Source: a bacterium HR15 (lineage in GTDB: Bacteria; Armatimonadota; Fimbriimonadia; Fimbriimonadales; GBS-DC). From it: a DNA stretch of 64,000 nucleotides. The stretch covers positions 1 to 64,000 of the forward strand of contig BEHR01000008.1 in NCBI GenBank assembly GCA_002898555.1, written 5' to 3'. The notes beneath the pieces are model-generated. The model worked only from the letters and a program-made list of their open reading frames with translations, did no database searches and had not been told where the DNA came from. The position numbers were made by a program, and so were the translations under genes. This document shows, one piece after another, positions 9,656-18,239 of this stretch (the stretch's first letter is position 1; each line of letters opens with the position of its first letter).

Positions 9656-10762
9656 ATGTCGACAAGACGACCATCGGTGCAGCGGGAATATCAGCAGCAG
9701 ATTGTGCTGCGCTGGATTACCACCATCACCTACCGCATGATTACGGTGGGGGTAATCCTGTTCGTGGTGGGGCTGGCGTATTTGCTCTATGCGCTGTTTG
9801 CGCTGGCTGATCAGGGAAGCTATAACGCGGCGGATGTTGCGCGAATCCAGGGCAATTTGACCCTGTTTGGACGGTTGGCGCTGCTGGGCGCGGGGATGGT
9901 GGTCATAGGGCTGGCTTGGAACTATCTGGAAGAGGAGGTCGTCGGCTTCGTTCTGGTGCTGCTCGCGCTCTTTTTCTACTGGGGTGTACCCTTCTTGCTG
10001 GGACAGATTGAGAACCTGCCACCGCCTGGGTCCCTGCGCGACTTCGCACTGAGCCAACTGCGCAATCTGATGTGGGTTCTGTTTCCTCCGGGCATTATTC
10101 TGGTGGTGTTTGTGGGGATTGCCCAAGGCATTCGGCGCATGCGCTATGGCGCCGCGCTGGATCAGACGCTGAAGCTCGGCTCAGGGGTCAGCAAGCAGGA
10201 GGTGCAGCAACGATTTCTGGGCAAGTGCTGGCAGTTGCCGTTTTGCCGTGATTATGTGCGCCAGCGCTGCCCCATCTACCATGCGCGGCGCACCTGCTGG
10301 CGCGAAGGTGTCGGCTGTATGTGTGAGGAAAAGACCATCGTGATGGCGCTCCAGAATGTGCGCCTCAGCGATGACCCTGAAAAGAACGCGAAATATATCC
10401 CGCACAATAAGACGCTGACCAAAGCAGAGCTGCGGGCGCGGTGCGCCGAATGCGTCATTTATAACGAACATCAGCGCCAGAAGTACCAGCTCTTTGCGCC
10501 GCTGACGGTGGGCACAATCATCGGTTGCGCCTATTTCTTCCGTGCCCCCCTGCAGGAGAGAGTGTTCAACCTCCTCTCGCTGTTGGATCAGCTGTTGGCG
10601 CGGTTCACCTTGATGCCCTCGGAGGCACAGAAAGGCGTGTTGGAAGCGGCAGCGCGCGCGAACGAGACCGCTGCGCTCATCCTCTATGTCTCGTTGGTGA
10701 TCGTGGCGCTGAGCTATGCCCTGCGAATCGTGGAGACGGTGGTGTTCAAATGGAAGCTGTGA
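9656..10762 (+). CDS. Polytopic membrane protein with Cys-rich cytoplasmic loop (unknown)
   Basis: I do not recognise this 368-residue protein. Hydrophobic segments lie at about 29-50, 72-92, 95-118, 137-158, 279-296 and 338-360. The loop between segments four and five is soluble and holds eight cysteines: C191, C197, C205, C214, C221, C223, C263 and C266, with many flanking Arg and His, suggesting a zinc or iron-sulfur site. GGGGGAGAT precedes the ATG. It overlaps by 13 nt the next gene, a biotinyl-domain protein without its lysine, so the two are coupled. It is divergent from the LOG/glnB operon. Confidence 0.75.
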   Translation: MSTRRPSVQREYQQQIVLRWITTITYRMITVGVILFVVGLAYLLYALFALADQGSYNAADVARIQGNLTLFGRLALLGAGMVVIGLAWNYLEEEVVGFVLVLLALFFYWGVPFLLGQIENLPPPGSLRDFALSQLRNLMWVLFPPGIILVVFVGIAQGIRRMRYGAALDQTLKLGSGVSKQEVQQRFLGKCWQLPFCRDYVRQRCPIYHARRTCWREGVGCMCEEKTIVMALQNVRLSDDPEKNAKYIPHNKTLTKAELRARCAECVIYNEHQRQKYQLFAPLTVGTIIGCAYFFRAPLQERVFNLLSLLDQLLARFTLMPSEAQKGVLEAAARANETAALILYVSLVIVALSYALRIVETVVFKWKL

Positions 10763-11214
10763 CGGAGTGGTTGAAACAGCTGGAGCGGTTGGCGCGATTA
10801 ATGAGCCAGCGTGGCGTCTCGTTGCTGGAGGTGCGTGTGAATGGGGCGCAGGTGCGCTTGAGCCGCGCACCCGTTGAGCCGGCACCGCACGAAGAACCCA
10901 TGCCGCCCCTCTTTCTGGCAGGCTATCAGAACGCGGCTCCCCCAGAGCCAGAGGAGACACAAAGCCATTGGCAGCCCCCCGGACCAATCGAGGTGCGTTC
11001 CCCAATGGTCGGCTACTGCACCCTTTTACCGATTGAGATTGGCAGTCGCGTGGAGCGTGGGCAGCCCATCGCGACGGTGAATGTGCTGGGTATCCCCAAC
11101 GAGGTGCCCGCTCCCGTTACGGGCACTCTCATTGGCTGGCAGGTGGGCAACGGGGAAGCGGTCGAGTACGGGCAGCCCATCGCCCTGATCCAGCCCCTCA
11201 CCGAGGAGGAGTAG
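10750..11214 (+). CDS. Biotinyl/lipoyl-domain protein lacking the biotinylation lysine
   Basis: The 154-residue protein is laid out like the BCCP subunit of acetyl-CoA carboxylase: an N-terminal helix (MEAVTEWLKQLERLARLM), a Pro-rich linker (40-78) and a biotinyl-type barrel (80-150) with RSPMVGYC, EIGSRVERGQPIATV and PAPVTGTL. Where BCCP has A-M-K-M this protein has V112-L113-G114-I115, so there is no lysine to biotinylate. It may therefore be a structural or regulatory relative, like plant BADC proteins (known to lack the lysine and inhibit ACCase), rather than a carrier. It is translationally coupled to the Cys-rich membrane protein upstream. Confidence 0.8.
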   Translation: MEAVTEWLKQLERLARLMSQRGVSLLEVRVNGAQVRLSRAPVEPAPHEEPMPPLFLAGYQNAAPPEPEETQSHWQPPGPIEVRSPMVGYCTLLPIEIGSRVERGQPIATVNVLGIPNEVPAPVTGTLIGWQVGNGEAVEYGQPIALIQPLTEEE

Positions 11215-11247
11215 GAGCGCATTGTCCCCGATGGGTACAATCAAAAT

Positions 11248-12174
11248 ATGACCTTTCAGCAACTGCTGATGCGGCTGGAGCAGTTCTGGGCAGATTATGG
11301 TTGCCTGATTCTGCAACCGTATGACTTGGAGGTGGGTGCCGGCACGATGGCGCCTGCCACCGCCTTGCGCGCGCTGGGACCCGAACCGTGGAATGTTGCC
11401 TATGTGCAGCCCACACGCCGCCCCGCGGATGGACGCTACGCCCGCAACCCGATGCGCCTGCAACATTACTACCAATATCAGGTGATTCTGAAGCCTTCGC
11501 CCGACGATGTGGTCGATGTCTACTTGGAGAGCCTGCGGGCGCTGGGCATCCAGCCCGAGGAGCATGACATCCGCTTCGTGGAGGACGACTGGGAGGCGCC
11601 CACGCTGGGTGCGTCGGGCGTCGGTTGGGAGGTGTGGCTCAACGGCACCGAAATCACCCAGTTCACCTTCTTCCAACAGGTGGGCGGGATCGAATGCGAC
11701 CCCGTATGCGCCGAGATTACCTACGGTCCCGAACGACTCGCTATGCTCATCCAGAAAAAGAACAGCGTGTGGGAGTTGGAGTGGGGGCAGGGCATCACCT
11801 ATGCCGATGTGGACTATCAAGCCGAACTGGAGCATAACTACTACAATTTCGAGGAAGCCGACACCGAGATGCTGTTTCGGCTGTTCGAAATGTACGAGCA
11901 GGAGAGCCAGCGCATTGTGGAGCGCGGACTGGTGCATCCCGCGTTCGACCTCGCGCTCAAATGCTCGCATATTTTCAATCTGCTGGACGCGCGGGGCAGT
12001 ATCTCCGTGACGGAACGAGCCAGCTATATTCACCGCATCCGCACCCTTGCCCGCGCCTGCTGCCTGAAGTATCTGGAACAGCGCGAAGCGGAAGGCTTCC
12101 CCTTGCTACAAAAGGACTGGCGCGTCTCAGGTACAATCCAGCCATGCCGAAGGCACGAGTCTACATCACGCTGA
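11248..12174 (+). CDS. glyQ: Glycine--tRNA ligase alpha subunit
   Basis: The 308-residue protein is the class II catalytic subunit of the alpha2-beta2 glycyl-tRNA synthetase: [52 protein letters not shown] and the [17 protein letters not shown] active-site block are all present. It charges tRNA-Gly in the cytosol with GlyS, which is not in this window. A TACAAT box ends only 6 nt before the ATG and there is no ribosome site, so the mRNA is probably leaderless. The last 31 nt overlap purS, which gives the protein an unusual Arg/Ser-rich tail. Confidence 0.95.
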   Translation: MTFQQLLMRLEQFWADYGCLILQPYDLEVGAGTMAPATALRALGPEPWNVAYVQPTRRPADGRYARNPMRLQHYYQYQVILKPSPDDVVDVYLESLRALGIQPEEHDIRFVEDDWEAPTLGASGVGWEVWLNGTEITQFTFFQQVGGIECDPVCAEITYGPERLAMLIQKKNSVWELEWGQGITYADVDYQAELEHNYYNFEEADTEMLFRLFEMYEQESQRIVERGLVHPAFDLALKCSHIFNLLDARGSISVTERASYIHRIRTLARACCLKYLEQREAEGFPLLQKDWRVSGTIQPCRRHESTSR

Positions 12175-12386
12175 AACCGACGCTGCTCGACGCGCAGGGG
12201 CGCACCATCCAGAACGCGCTGCACCAATTGGGATTTGAGCGCGTGCAAAGCGTGCGCGTCGGCAAGTATCTTGAGATCGAACTGGCGCCCGACGGCGATC
12301 CACATGCCCAGCTTGAAGCCATGTGCCAGCAACTGCTCGCCAACCCTGTGATCGAGCAGTACCGCTACGAGGTGGTGGATGAATGA
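12144..12386 (+). CDS. purS: Phosphoribosylformylglycinamidine synthase subunit PurS
   Basis: The 80-residue product ([39 protein letters not shown]) is the small bridging subunit that links PurL and PurQ in the three-part FGAM synthase of purine synthesis. Its ATG lies 6 nt after a TACAAT box inside glyQ, so it may have its own leaderless transcript besides readthrough from glyQ. Its stop overlaps the purQ start by ATGA. purL is not in the window. Confidence 0.93.
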   Translation: MPKARVYITLKPTLLDAQGRTIQNALHQLGFERVQSVRVGKYLEIELAPDGDPHAQLEAMCQQLLANPVIEQYRYEVVDE

Positions 12387-13060
12387 AGGCTGCGGTAGTG
12401 GTGTTTCCCGGCTCCAACTGCGATCGGGATGCCTATTATGCCCTGCGCGATGTGCTGGGCTACGAGGTGGACTATGTGTGGCATGCTGAACCGCGTCTGA
12501 ATGGTTATGACCTTGTGGTGCTGCCCGGTGGCTTCTCCTATGGCGACTACCTGCGCCCGGGCGCGATTGCTCGCTTTGCCCCCATTATGGACGCGGTACG
12601 CGCCTTTGCAGAGCGCGGCGGGCGTGTGATCGGCATCTGCAACGGCTTTCAGATTCTTTGCGAAGCGGGACTACTGCCCGGCGCGCTCACGCGCAATATC
12701 GGGCTGAAGTTTATCTGCAAGCATGTCTATCTTCGCGTGGAGAATGACGAAACGCCCTTCACCCGCCTGTTCCGAAAGGGTGAGGTGTTGCGTATTCCGA
12801 TTGCGCATGGGGACGGGCGTTATGTGTGCGACGAGGTGACCATGCATCAGCTGGAGGTGCGGGGGCAAATTGTTTTTCGCTATTGTGCGCCTGATGGCAC
12901 GCTCAGCGAGGCGTGGAATCCGAACGGCTCGATGCAGGCGATTGCAGGCGTGGCGAACGCCACCTTCAATGTGCTGGGTCTGATGCCCCATCCTGAGCGT
13001 GCCTGCGAAGCGATTCTGGGCAGCAAAGATGGACGGCGTATCTTGCAACTATCGGGGTAA
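12383..13060 (+). CDS. purQ: Phosphoribosylformylglycinamidine synthase subunit PurQ
   Basis: This 225-residue class I glutamine amidotransferase supplies ammonia to PurL for FGAM formation. The nucleophile cysteine is in GICNGFQIL, the oxyanion-strand block is [20 protein letters not shown], and the catalytic His-Glu pair is in MPHPERACE. It is coupled to purS by an ATGA overlap. A GC-rich hairpin follows the stop. Confidence 0.95.
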   Translation: MKAAVVVFPGSNCDRDAYYALRDVLGYEVDYVWHAEPRLNGYDLVVLPGGFSYGDYLRPGAIARFAPIMDAVRAFAERGGRVIGICNGFQILCEAGLLPGALTRNIGLKFICKHVYLRVENDETPFTRLFRKGEVLRIPIAHGDGRYVCDEVTMHQLEVRGQIVFRYCAPDGTLSEAWNPNGSMQAIAGVANATFNVLGLMPHPERACEAILGSKDGRRILQLSG

Positions 13061-13076
13061 TAAGGTGGAAAAGACC

Positions 13077-13102
13077 CCCCTTCCCCGCATGCAGGGAAGG
13101 GG
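13077..13102. terminator. Possible bidirectional terminator hairpin
   Basis: CCCCTTCCC (13077-13085) pairs perfectly with GGGAAGGGG (13094-13102) around an 8-nt loop, between the converging purQ and dockerin-tailed genes. There is no U-tract, so rho-independent action is uncertain. Confidence 0.5.
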
Positions 13103-13117
13103 AGGTCAAAGGACAAA

Positions 13118-14239
13118 TCAGCAGCTGCTACCGAAGTTGAACAACACATTCAGCAGGTCCGCATCATCCACCACGCCGTCGAAGTTAGTGTCCACATCGG
13201 CGTTCGGCGCGGTATTGCCAAAGGCGAACAGGATCTCCAGCAGGTCCGCATCGTCCACCACACCATCGGTATTCACATCCGCCAGGTTGCACAGGGCGGG
13301 TGTGCCACTGCCGTAGGTGTGGACGAACACCACCTCAGTCGTGGCACCGGCTGCCAACGAGACCGGCACCTCCACACCGATATGCCCGTCACCAAACGCA
13401 CCACTGCTGCTGCAACCAGGCCCCGTGCCGAAGTACGCCACGAAATTGCACCAGCAGGATGGTACACCGTAGGCGTTCCACTCCTGGAAGTCCGTGCCGT
13501 AGCCCATAACGGGACAGCTGGGGTCATTCGGATCCACGACATAGGTGCGCTTGGAACCCACATAACAGCTGATGGGATTCAGGCTGCTCAGGCTGAAGGT
13601 AATCTCTGGGATGCCCTCCTCGCCCTGCGAGGCATAGCCCTGACCACCGAAGGTGCCACCGCATACCTGGTCATTCTCAAAATTGAAGTCCCATACGAGG
13701 TCCATATCCCAGGTACGGTAGAGCTTAAAGTTTATCGAGGTGCTCGCGTTGTTTGTGATCCGGTAGACCTGCACGACATAGGCAGGGCGGCGCACAGCCG
13801 TGGTCAGGTCGATGTGCAGGTTCACCACGCCGTCACCACTGGTCACATCATAACCAGACTTCGCCGTGTCGGGAACGCCGTCATTATAGGCATAGTCAAA
13901 CGCGGTTAACGAAGAGGTCACACTATGGGTCAGTGAAGTGTCGTCCCAGGATTGAGCCCAGGTTGGCTCTTCCACCAGCGCCTCGCGATAGCTCGTACCG
14001 ACAAACAGGTAGGTACCAGTTGCAAAGGTTGGGGTTCCGGGTACAGTAAATCCCACAGGGTCATACAGGTCGCCGCCTGCGCCCGTGTTGAAGTTCACAT
14101 ACCAGGCGCCAAGCTCATCCACGGGAACAAGGAGAGAACCATCGCCGGTAACGCCGTTGCCGATGGTTGTCGTCACCTGCGCGTAGGTCCACGCGCTATA
14201 CAAAGCCAACACCACTCCGACGCAAGCAACTCTCATCAT
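13118..14239 (-). CDS. Secreted protein with C-terminal dockerin-like repeats
   Basis: The 373-residue protein starts at ATG 14239, 7 nt after AAGGAGG, with a signal peptide (MMRVACVGVVLALYSAWTYA). The body is beta-rich and unrecognised, with several cysteines (SCWCNF, GPGCSSSG) suggesting disulfides outside the cell. The last about 55 residues hold two dockerin-like calcium loops, DVNTDGVVDDADLLEILFAFG and a second ending DDADLLNVLFNFGSSC. The same tail occurs on two other proteins in the window. A good sigma-70-type promoter lies upstream. Confidence 0.85.
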   Translation of the reverse strand: MMRVACVGVVLALYSAWTYAQVTTTIGNGVTGDGSLLVPVDELGAWYVNFNTGAGGDLYDPVGFTVPGTPTFATGTYLFVGTSYREALVEEPTWAQSWDDTSLTHSVTSSLTAFDYAYNDGVPDTAKSGYDVTSGDGVVNLHIDLTTAVRRPAYVVQVYRITNNASTSINFKLYRTWDMDLVWDFNFENDQVCGGTFGGQGYASQGEEGIPEITFSLSSLNPISCYVGSKRTYVVDPNDPSCPVMGYGTDFQEWNAYGVPSCWCNFVAYFGTGPGCSSSGAFGDGHIGVEVPVSLAAGATTEVVFVHTYGSGTPALCNLADVNTDGVVDDADLLEILFAFGNTAPNADVDTNFDGVVDDADLLNVLFNFGSSC

Positions 14240-14284
14240 TCTTGGACCTCCTTCCGCTGAATCCAGAAATGGATCAGACACCCT

Positions 14285-14314
14285 ATTATAGCACATCTTA
14301 GGGCGTTCTGTCAA
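14285..14314 (-). promoter_or_regulatory. Promoter of the dockerin-tailed gene
   Basis: On the minus strand TTGACA (14309-14314) and TATAAT (14285-14290) are spaced by 18 nt, followed by a short leader carrying AAGGAGG before ATG 14239. Confidence 0.8.
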
Positions 14315-14361
14315 GGGAGCAGAAAGGCTTTTTGTCATTTCCGACAGGGAAACCACTTCGC

Positions 14362-15870
14362 ATGCCGAACACAAAACTTGCCATGCCCACTCTGCTGGCA
14401 GTGGACATCGGGGCAGAAAGCGGGCGAGCGGTGCTGGGACATCTGAGCGAGCATCACTTGACCATTCAAGAGGTGCACCGCTTTCCCAACAAGCCTGTGC
14501 ATGTTCGCGGCACGCTCTACTGGGACATTCTGAGGCTCTATGATGAGGTGCTGACAGGTCTGTGGCGTGCCGCGCGCGTAGCGGAGCAGCCCATCGAATC
14601 CATCGGCATCGATACTTGGGGCGTCGACTTCGCGCTGTTGGATCGGCAAGGGCAGCTGTTGGGCAATCCCGTGCACTATCGTGACCGCCGCACCGAAGGC
14701 ATGATGGACGCGGTCTTTCAGCGCATCCCAAAAGAGGAGATCTATCAGCGCACGGGGATCCAGTTCATGCCTATCAACACCCTCTATCAGCTGTACGCGC
14801 TTGTGGTGCATCATGACCCCCAGTTGGAGCAGGCGCGCACCTTCTTGACCATTCCCGATTTGCTGCACTACTGGCTGACGGGCGAGGCTGTGTGTGAATT
14901 CACGAACGCGACCACTACCCAGTGCTATGACCCTCGCGCAGGCGACTGGGCACGCGAGATGCTTGCCCAGCTGGGTATTCCGACCTCCATCTTTACCGAG
15001 ATACGCCCACCGGGCACGATCCTGGGTGTTCTGGAACCCGCAGTGGCGGATGCAACGGGACTCACAGGCGCGAAGGTGGTGCTACCTGCTGCGCACGACA
15101 CAGGCTCCGCGGTGGCAGCCGTGCCGTTCTCAGACCCGAAAGCCGCCTATATCAGCTCAGGCACATGGTCGCTGGTCGGCGTGGAAACACCCGAACCCGT
15201 GATCAACGAGCAAGGGCTACAGCATAACTTCACCAACGAAGGGGGTGTCGATGGGCGGTTCCGCCTGCTCAAAAATGTGATGGGGCTATGGCTGTTGCAG
15301 GAGTGTCGGCGCACATGGGCAGCGCAGGGCAATGATTGGAGCTACGAGGCGCTGATGCAGAGAGTACAGGACGCGCCTCCCTTCCGCTCGCTGATTGATC
15401 CCGACGACGCGCGGTTCCTGCCACCGGGCGATATGCCCGCCCGCATACAGGCATTTTGCCAAGAGACAGGACAGCCCATGCCGCAATCGCCGGGCGAGAT
15501 GGTGCGCTGCATTCTGGAGAGCCTTGCGCTGAAGTACCGACGCGTCATCGAATGGCTGGAACAGGTCTGCGGCTGGCAGATTCCTGAGGTGCATATCGTG
15601 GGGGGAGGCGTGCAGAATCGTTGGCTCTGTCAGGCGACCGCCAACGCCACGGGGCGTCCCGTGCTGGCAGGTCCCGTCGAAGCGACCGCCGTTGGCAACC
15701 TCCTGGTGCAGGCGATGGGATTAGGCTATTTGAACGGGCTGGACGAGGCACGGGAGCAGGTGCGCCGCGCCCTTCCTCCCACCCTTTATGAGCCGCGTGA
15801 GACCGCCATGTGGCAGGAAGCCTACGAACGATACAGAAGTATCCTCGCTTTCTGCAAGAGCGTTTGCTGA
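14362..15870 (+). CDS. rhaB: Rhamnulokinase
   Basis: The product of about 502 residues is a FGGY carbohydrate kinase closest to RhaB: LLAVDIGAESGRAVLG (phosphate 1 loop), GIDTWGVDFALLD, NPVHYRDRRTEGM, the catalytic aspartate in AAHDTGSAVAAVP and the FGGY-type block EVHIVGGGVQNRWLCQATAN. It phosphorylates L-rhamnulose at C1. No rhamnose isomerase or aldolase is adjacent. Starts at TTG 14332 and ATG 14383 are also in frame. It is divergent from the dockerin-tailed gene and ends 2 bp from the converging lnt. Confidence 0.9.
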   Translation: MPNTKLAMPTLLAVDIGAESGRAVLGHLSEHHLTIQEVHRFPNKPVHVRGTLYWDILRLYDEVLTGLWRAARVAEQPIESIGIDTWGVDFALLDRQGQLLGNPVHYRDRRTEGMMDAVFQRIPKEEIYQRTGIQFMPINTLYQLYALVVHHDPQLEQARTFLTIPDLLHYWLTGEAVCEFTNATTTQCYDPRAGDWAREMLAQLGIPTSIFTEIRPPGTILGVLEPAVADATGLTGAKVVLPAAHDTGSAVAAVPFSDPKAAYISSGTWSLVGVETPEPVINEQGLQHNFTNEGGVDGRFRLLKNVMGLWLLQECRRTWAAQGNDWSYEALMQRVQDAPPFRSLIDPDDARFLPPGDMPARIQAFCQETGQPMPQSPGEMVRCILESLALKYRRVIEWLEQVCGWQIPEVHIVGGGVQNRWLCQATANATGRPVLAGPVEATAVGNLLVQAMGLGYLNGLDEAREQVRRALPPTLYEPRETAMWQEAYERYRSILAFCKSVC

Positions 15871-15872
15871 GG

Positions 15873-17444
15873 CTAAGCGGTGCTTCGATGACGCAGGCGG
15901 GCATTATACGCAAAGCCGATTGGCACAACGATTGCGCTGAGTGCCACAATCCAGTCGCCCCAGCGCACAGAGAGCGTTGGCTCCTCTATCAGGCGCACGG
16001 TCTGCAACGGCGTCGCCTCTTGAAAGGCGGGCACGCGCCACACCTGCCCGTTGGGGGCGATCCACGCGCTGATGCCCTCGGGCGCAGAGCGAATCAGCCA
16101 GCGGCGCGTCTCCACCGCACGCAACACACTGAACGCCAAATGCTGCTCTAAGGCTGCCGTGCGCCCGAACCACGACTCGTTGGACATCACGACCAGCAGG
16201 TTCGCCCCTCGCCGCGCCATCTCCCGTGCGATCCACGGGTAAGTGGACTCCATACAGATGACCACGCCGATGCGCAGCTTGCCCACGGGCAACGGCTTTA
16301 GCGAGCCACCCGACAGTAAATCTCGTTCCACCACCCCAAACGCTTGCAGAAAAGGCAGCTGCTCGCGGAACGGTACGGTCTCGCCCAGCGGCACGAGTTG
16401 CACCTTGTCGTGATAACGCCACGAGCCATCGGGCAAAAATAGATGGGCGGTGTTGGTGTACTGGCGCGTGAGGGGGTTGCCGATGCGATAGCCACCTATT
16501 AGTATCGGCACGCCCGATTCTTGTGCCAGACGACGCCAGAACTCGAACGCCTCCTCTGTATCGGGCAGTGGATATGGCTCCAACGATTCGGGCAGCACGA
16601 TGAGATGTGGCTTCTGCGCCGCTGCTTGTCGCACTCGCTGTGCAATGCGCATCCGAATCGGTTCCCACTCTGCAGGGGTGTAGGCGCGTGCCAGGTTCAG
16701 GTTCGGCTGTATGAGCGCGACGACATAGTTGGGTATTCCATCGTGGGGATTGGGCAGCGAGCGTCTCGCCACCTCCACTCCGCGCATGACACCATACCCG
16801 AACCAGATTCCCCAGAGCAGCAATCCCGTCAACCCAAAAACCATTGCTTGCGCCCTCCATAGAGGACGAGGTTCCCGGGGTGTAGGGGCAGAGCCGTGTG
16901 TCTGCCCAAACTCCCGCCGAGCCAAAAACCCGACTCCCAACAGCGCGTTCCAGAACGCAATCAGAAACTCCAGCAGCCACGCTCCACCCAGATCAGCTAC
17001 CTGCAGCAACAGAGGTGCGCGATAGAGGGAGACAGCAAGATGCCCCCACACGAACGCAAAGGGTCCCAGCCCGCGCAACCATTGGCATAGCGTCCACAAC
17101 CCCGCCAAACCCAAGCACCCAAGCCACGACCGCGGCATCTGGGTTGCTAACATGCCAAACAGCCCCCAGAACAACGCGCTTAGCCCCACCACACCCATCC
17201 ATCCGACCGCGGTCAACCAGAGGTTGCCCGTCTGCAACTTCACCAGATAGGTCAACGGAAAGCCCACGATCAGTCCATAAATAAAGCCCCACCACCAGCC
17301 ATACAGGAAGCCGACACGCGCCCGCTGACCCGGCAAAAGACCGAACAGGGGCGCAGGCGCAATCAGCATCAGCCACCACCCGCCCAGCGGCGGATACGCC
17401 AACGCACTGAGCACGGCGGAAAGCGTCAATAACCCGAACCGCAT
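15873..17444 (-). CDS. lnt: Apolipoprotein N-acyltransferase
   Basis: The 523-residue protein has an N-terminal block of about six membrane segments and a periplasmic nitrilase domain. The catalytic triad is E286 (VLPESLEP), K347 (YHDKVQLVPLGE) and C397 (VVICMES). It transfers an acyl chain to the N-terminal cysteine of lipoproteins, which implies an outer-membrane (diderm) cell plan or at least triacylated lipoproteins. ATG 17444 is chosen because a TATACT box ends 6 nt before it, pointing to a leaderless mRNA. Confidence 0.93.
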   Translation of the reverse strand: MRFGLLTLSAVLSALAYPPLGGWWLMLIAPAPLFGLLPGQRARVGFLYGWWWGFIYGLIVGFPLTYLVKLQTGNLWLTAVGWMGVVGLSALFWGLFGMLATQMPRSWLGCLGLAGLWTLCQWLRGLGPFAFVWGHLAVSLYRAPLLLQVADLGGAWLLEFLIAFWNALLGVGFLARREFGQTHGSAPTPREPRPLWRAQAMVFGLTGLLLWGIWFGYGVMRGVEVARRSLPNPHDGIPNYVVALIQPNLNLARAYTPAEWEPIRMRIAQRVRQAAAQKPHLIVLPESLEPYPLPDTEEAFEFWRRLAQESGVPILIGGYRIGNPLTRQYTNTAHLFLPDGSWRYHDKVQLVPLGETVPFREQLPFLQAFGVVERDLLSGGSLKPLPVGKLRIGVVICMESTYPWIAREMARRGANLLVVMSNESWFGRTAALEQHLAFSVLRAVETRRWLIRSAPEGISAWIAPNGQVWRVPAFQEATPLQTVRLIEEPTLSVRWGDWIVALSAIVVPIGFAYNARLRHRSTA

Positions 17445-17570
17445 GCCAGAAGTATATCCCCCTGGAAGGGTGTCGGAGTAGTTCAACCACTGAACACGAT
17501 GCGAACGCCGGAGGAGTTCATAAGGTAGGCATGCAGGTCTGCCCCTCCATGCCGGGCAGCTTGCCCTTCA

Positions 17571-17661
17571 CTCCCCTCGCCCTCTAAGAGAGGGGCTGGG
17601 GGTGAGGGTATGGGGCAGGCACGGAGGTCTGCCCCTACACGCCAGGAGGCTCGCCCTCCAA
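17571..17661. repeat. Dispersed repeats of both GC-rich families
   Basis: A CCCTCT-AAG-AGAGGG hairpin (about 17580-17594) followed by GGGGGTGAGGG belongs to the CCCTCTCCC hairpin family. At 17641-17660 there is an inverted copy of the TGGAGGGCGAGCCTCCTGGC unit. The stretch 17445-17697 has no supported gene. Confidence 0.7.
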
Positions 17662-17697
17662 ATGCTTGGTGGATTTTTCGAACGCCCTCGCCTCCCC

Positions 17698-17728
17698 TTG
17701 ACAAACTACCCCTCACGGTGGGTATATT
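17698..17728 (+). promoter_or_regulatory. Promoter of the tRNA pair
   Basis: TTGACA (17698-17703) and TATATT (17723-17728) are separated by 19 nt, ending 13 nt before the tRNA-Leu gene. Confidence 0.65.
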
Positions 17729-17741
17729 AATAGGCGGTTGT

Positions 17742-17828
17742 GCGGGCGTGGTGGAAATGGTAGACACGCTAGATTCAGGTTCTAGTGGGCGTTAGCCCGT
17801 GGGGGTTCGAGTCCCTCCGCCCGCACCA
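17742..17828 (+). tRNA. tRNA-Leu (anticodon CAG)
   Basis: The acceptor stem GCGGGCG pairs with CGCCCGC followed by the discriminator A and an encoded CCA (17826-17828). The anticodon arm CTAGA-TTCAGGT-TCTAG gives anticodon CAG. A long variable arm (GGGCGTTAGCCCG) and the TTCGAGT T-loop confirm a class II tRNA-Leu. Confidence 0.95.
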
Positions 17829-17834
17829 TTGCTT

Positions 17835-17911
17835 GGCGGCGTAGCTCAGTTGGTGAGAGCGACCGGCTCATACCCGGTAGGTCGGCGGTTCGAATCCGCC
17901 CGCCGCTACCA
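17835..17911 (+). tRNA. tRNA-Met-type (anticodon CAT)
   Basis: Acceptor GGCGGCG pairs with CGCCGCT (G1-U72 wobble), the anticodon arm is ACCGG-CTCATAC-CCGGT giving CAT, the T-arm is GGCGG-TTCGAAT-CCGCC, and CCA is encoded. It lacks the three G-C pairs of an initiator anticodon stem, so it is either elongator Met or the lysidine-modified Ile tRNA. It is six bases after tRNA-Leu. Confidence 0.92.
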
Positions 17912-18201
17912 TTCCCTCCAGAGAACGAATCATCTGTGAAGTTGAAACCTGTCTGTAGGTTGTTCAACAATATGTCCAGCAGGCGTACCACCCATGTGAA
18001 CAGCATTGAACACGAAGTTTACGCCCATCCTCGCAAATGTAGCGAACAGAACCGCGGCGACGCAGTTCGCCAAGGTCGCATGGATGCACCTCATCGCTAA
18101 ATATCACTCACTTTCGAGATAGCTTATTAAGGATTGTTGAAGTGAACTTGAGTCCGTTCAAAATAGGACTTAAGTCCCTACCACCCTGTGAAAATTCGAG
18201 G

Positions 18202-18231
18202 TATAATGCAGTCGATCACAAGCAAAGGAGG
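18202..18231 (+). promoter_or_regulatory. -10 box and ribosome site of the frameshifted surface-protein gene
   Basis: TATAAT at 18202-18207 is followed by AAAGGAGG (18224-18231), 8 nt before ATG 18240. Just upstream a 12-bp palindrome GGACTTAAGTCC (18166-18177) could be an operator. No gene is seen between the tRNAs and this site (17912-18201). Confidence 0.6.
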
Positions 18232-18239
18232 TGTGCCGA

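Noticed and set aside
14332-14361. TTG start for rhamnulokinase
   Set aside because: The extra ten residues match nothing in the family, and an ATG follows at 14362.
17935-17951. A 17-bp sequence containing GTTGAAAC, shared with about 25665-25681, resembling the end of a CRISPR repeat
   Set aside because: Only two copies 7.7 kb apart, no regular spacing, and the second lies inside a coding region; one such match in 64 kb is near chance. No CRISPR array or cas gene is present.
17782-18006. Minus-strand frame across the two tRNAs
   Set aside because: It is the antisense of tRNA genes (a classic false protein) and has no ribosome site.
18166-18177. Palindrome GGACTTAAGTCC as a riboswitch or small RNA part
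   Set aside because: Only a 12-bp palindrome; no larger conserved fold is visible. Kept only as a possible operator.
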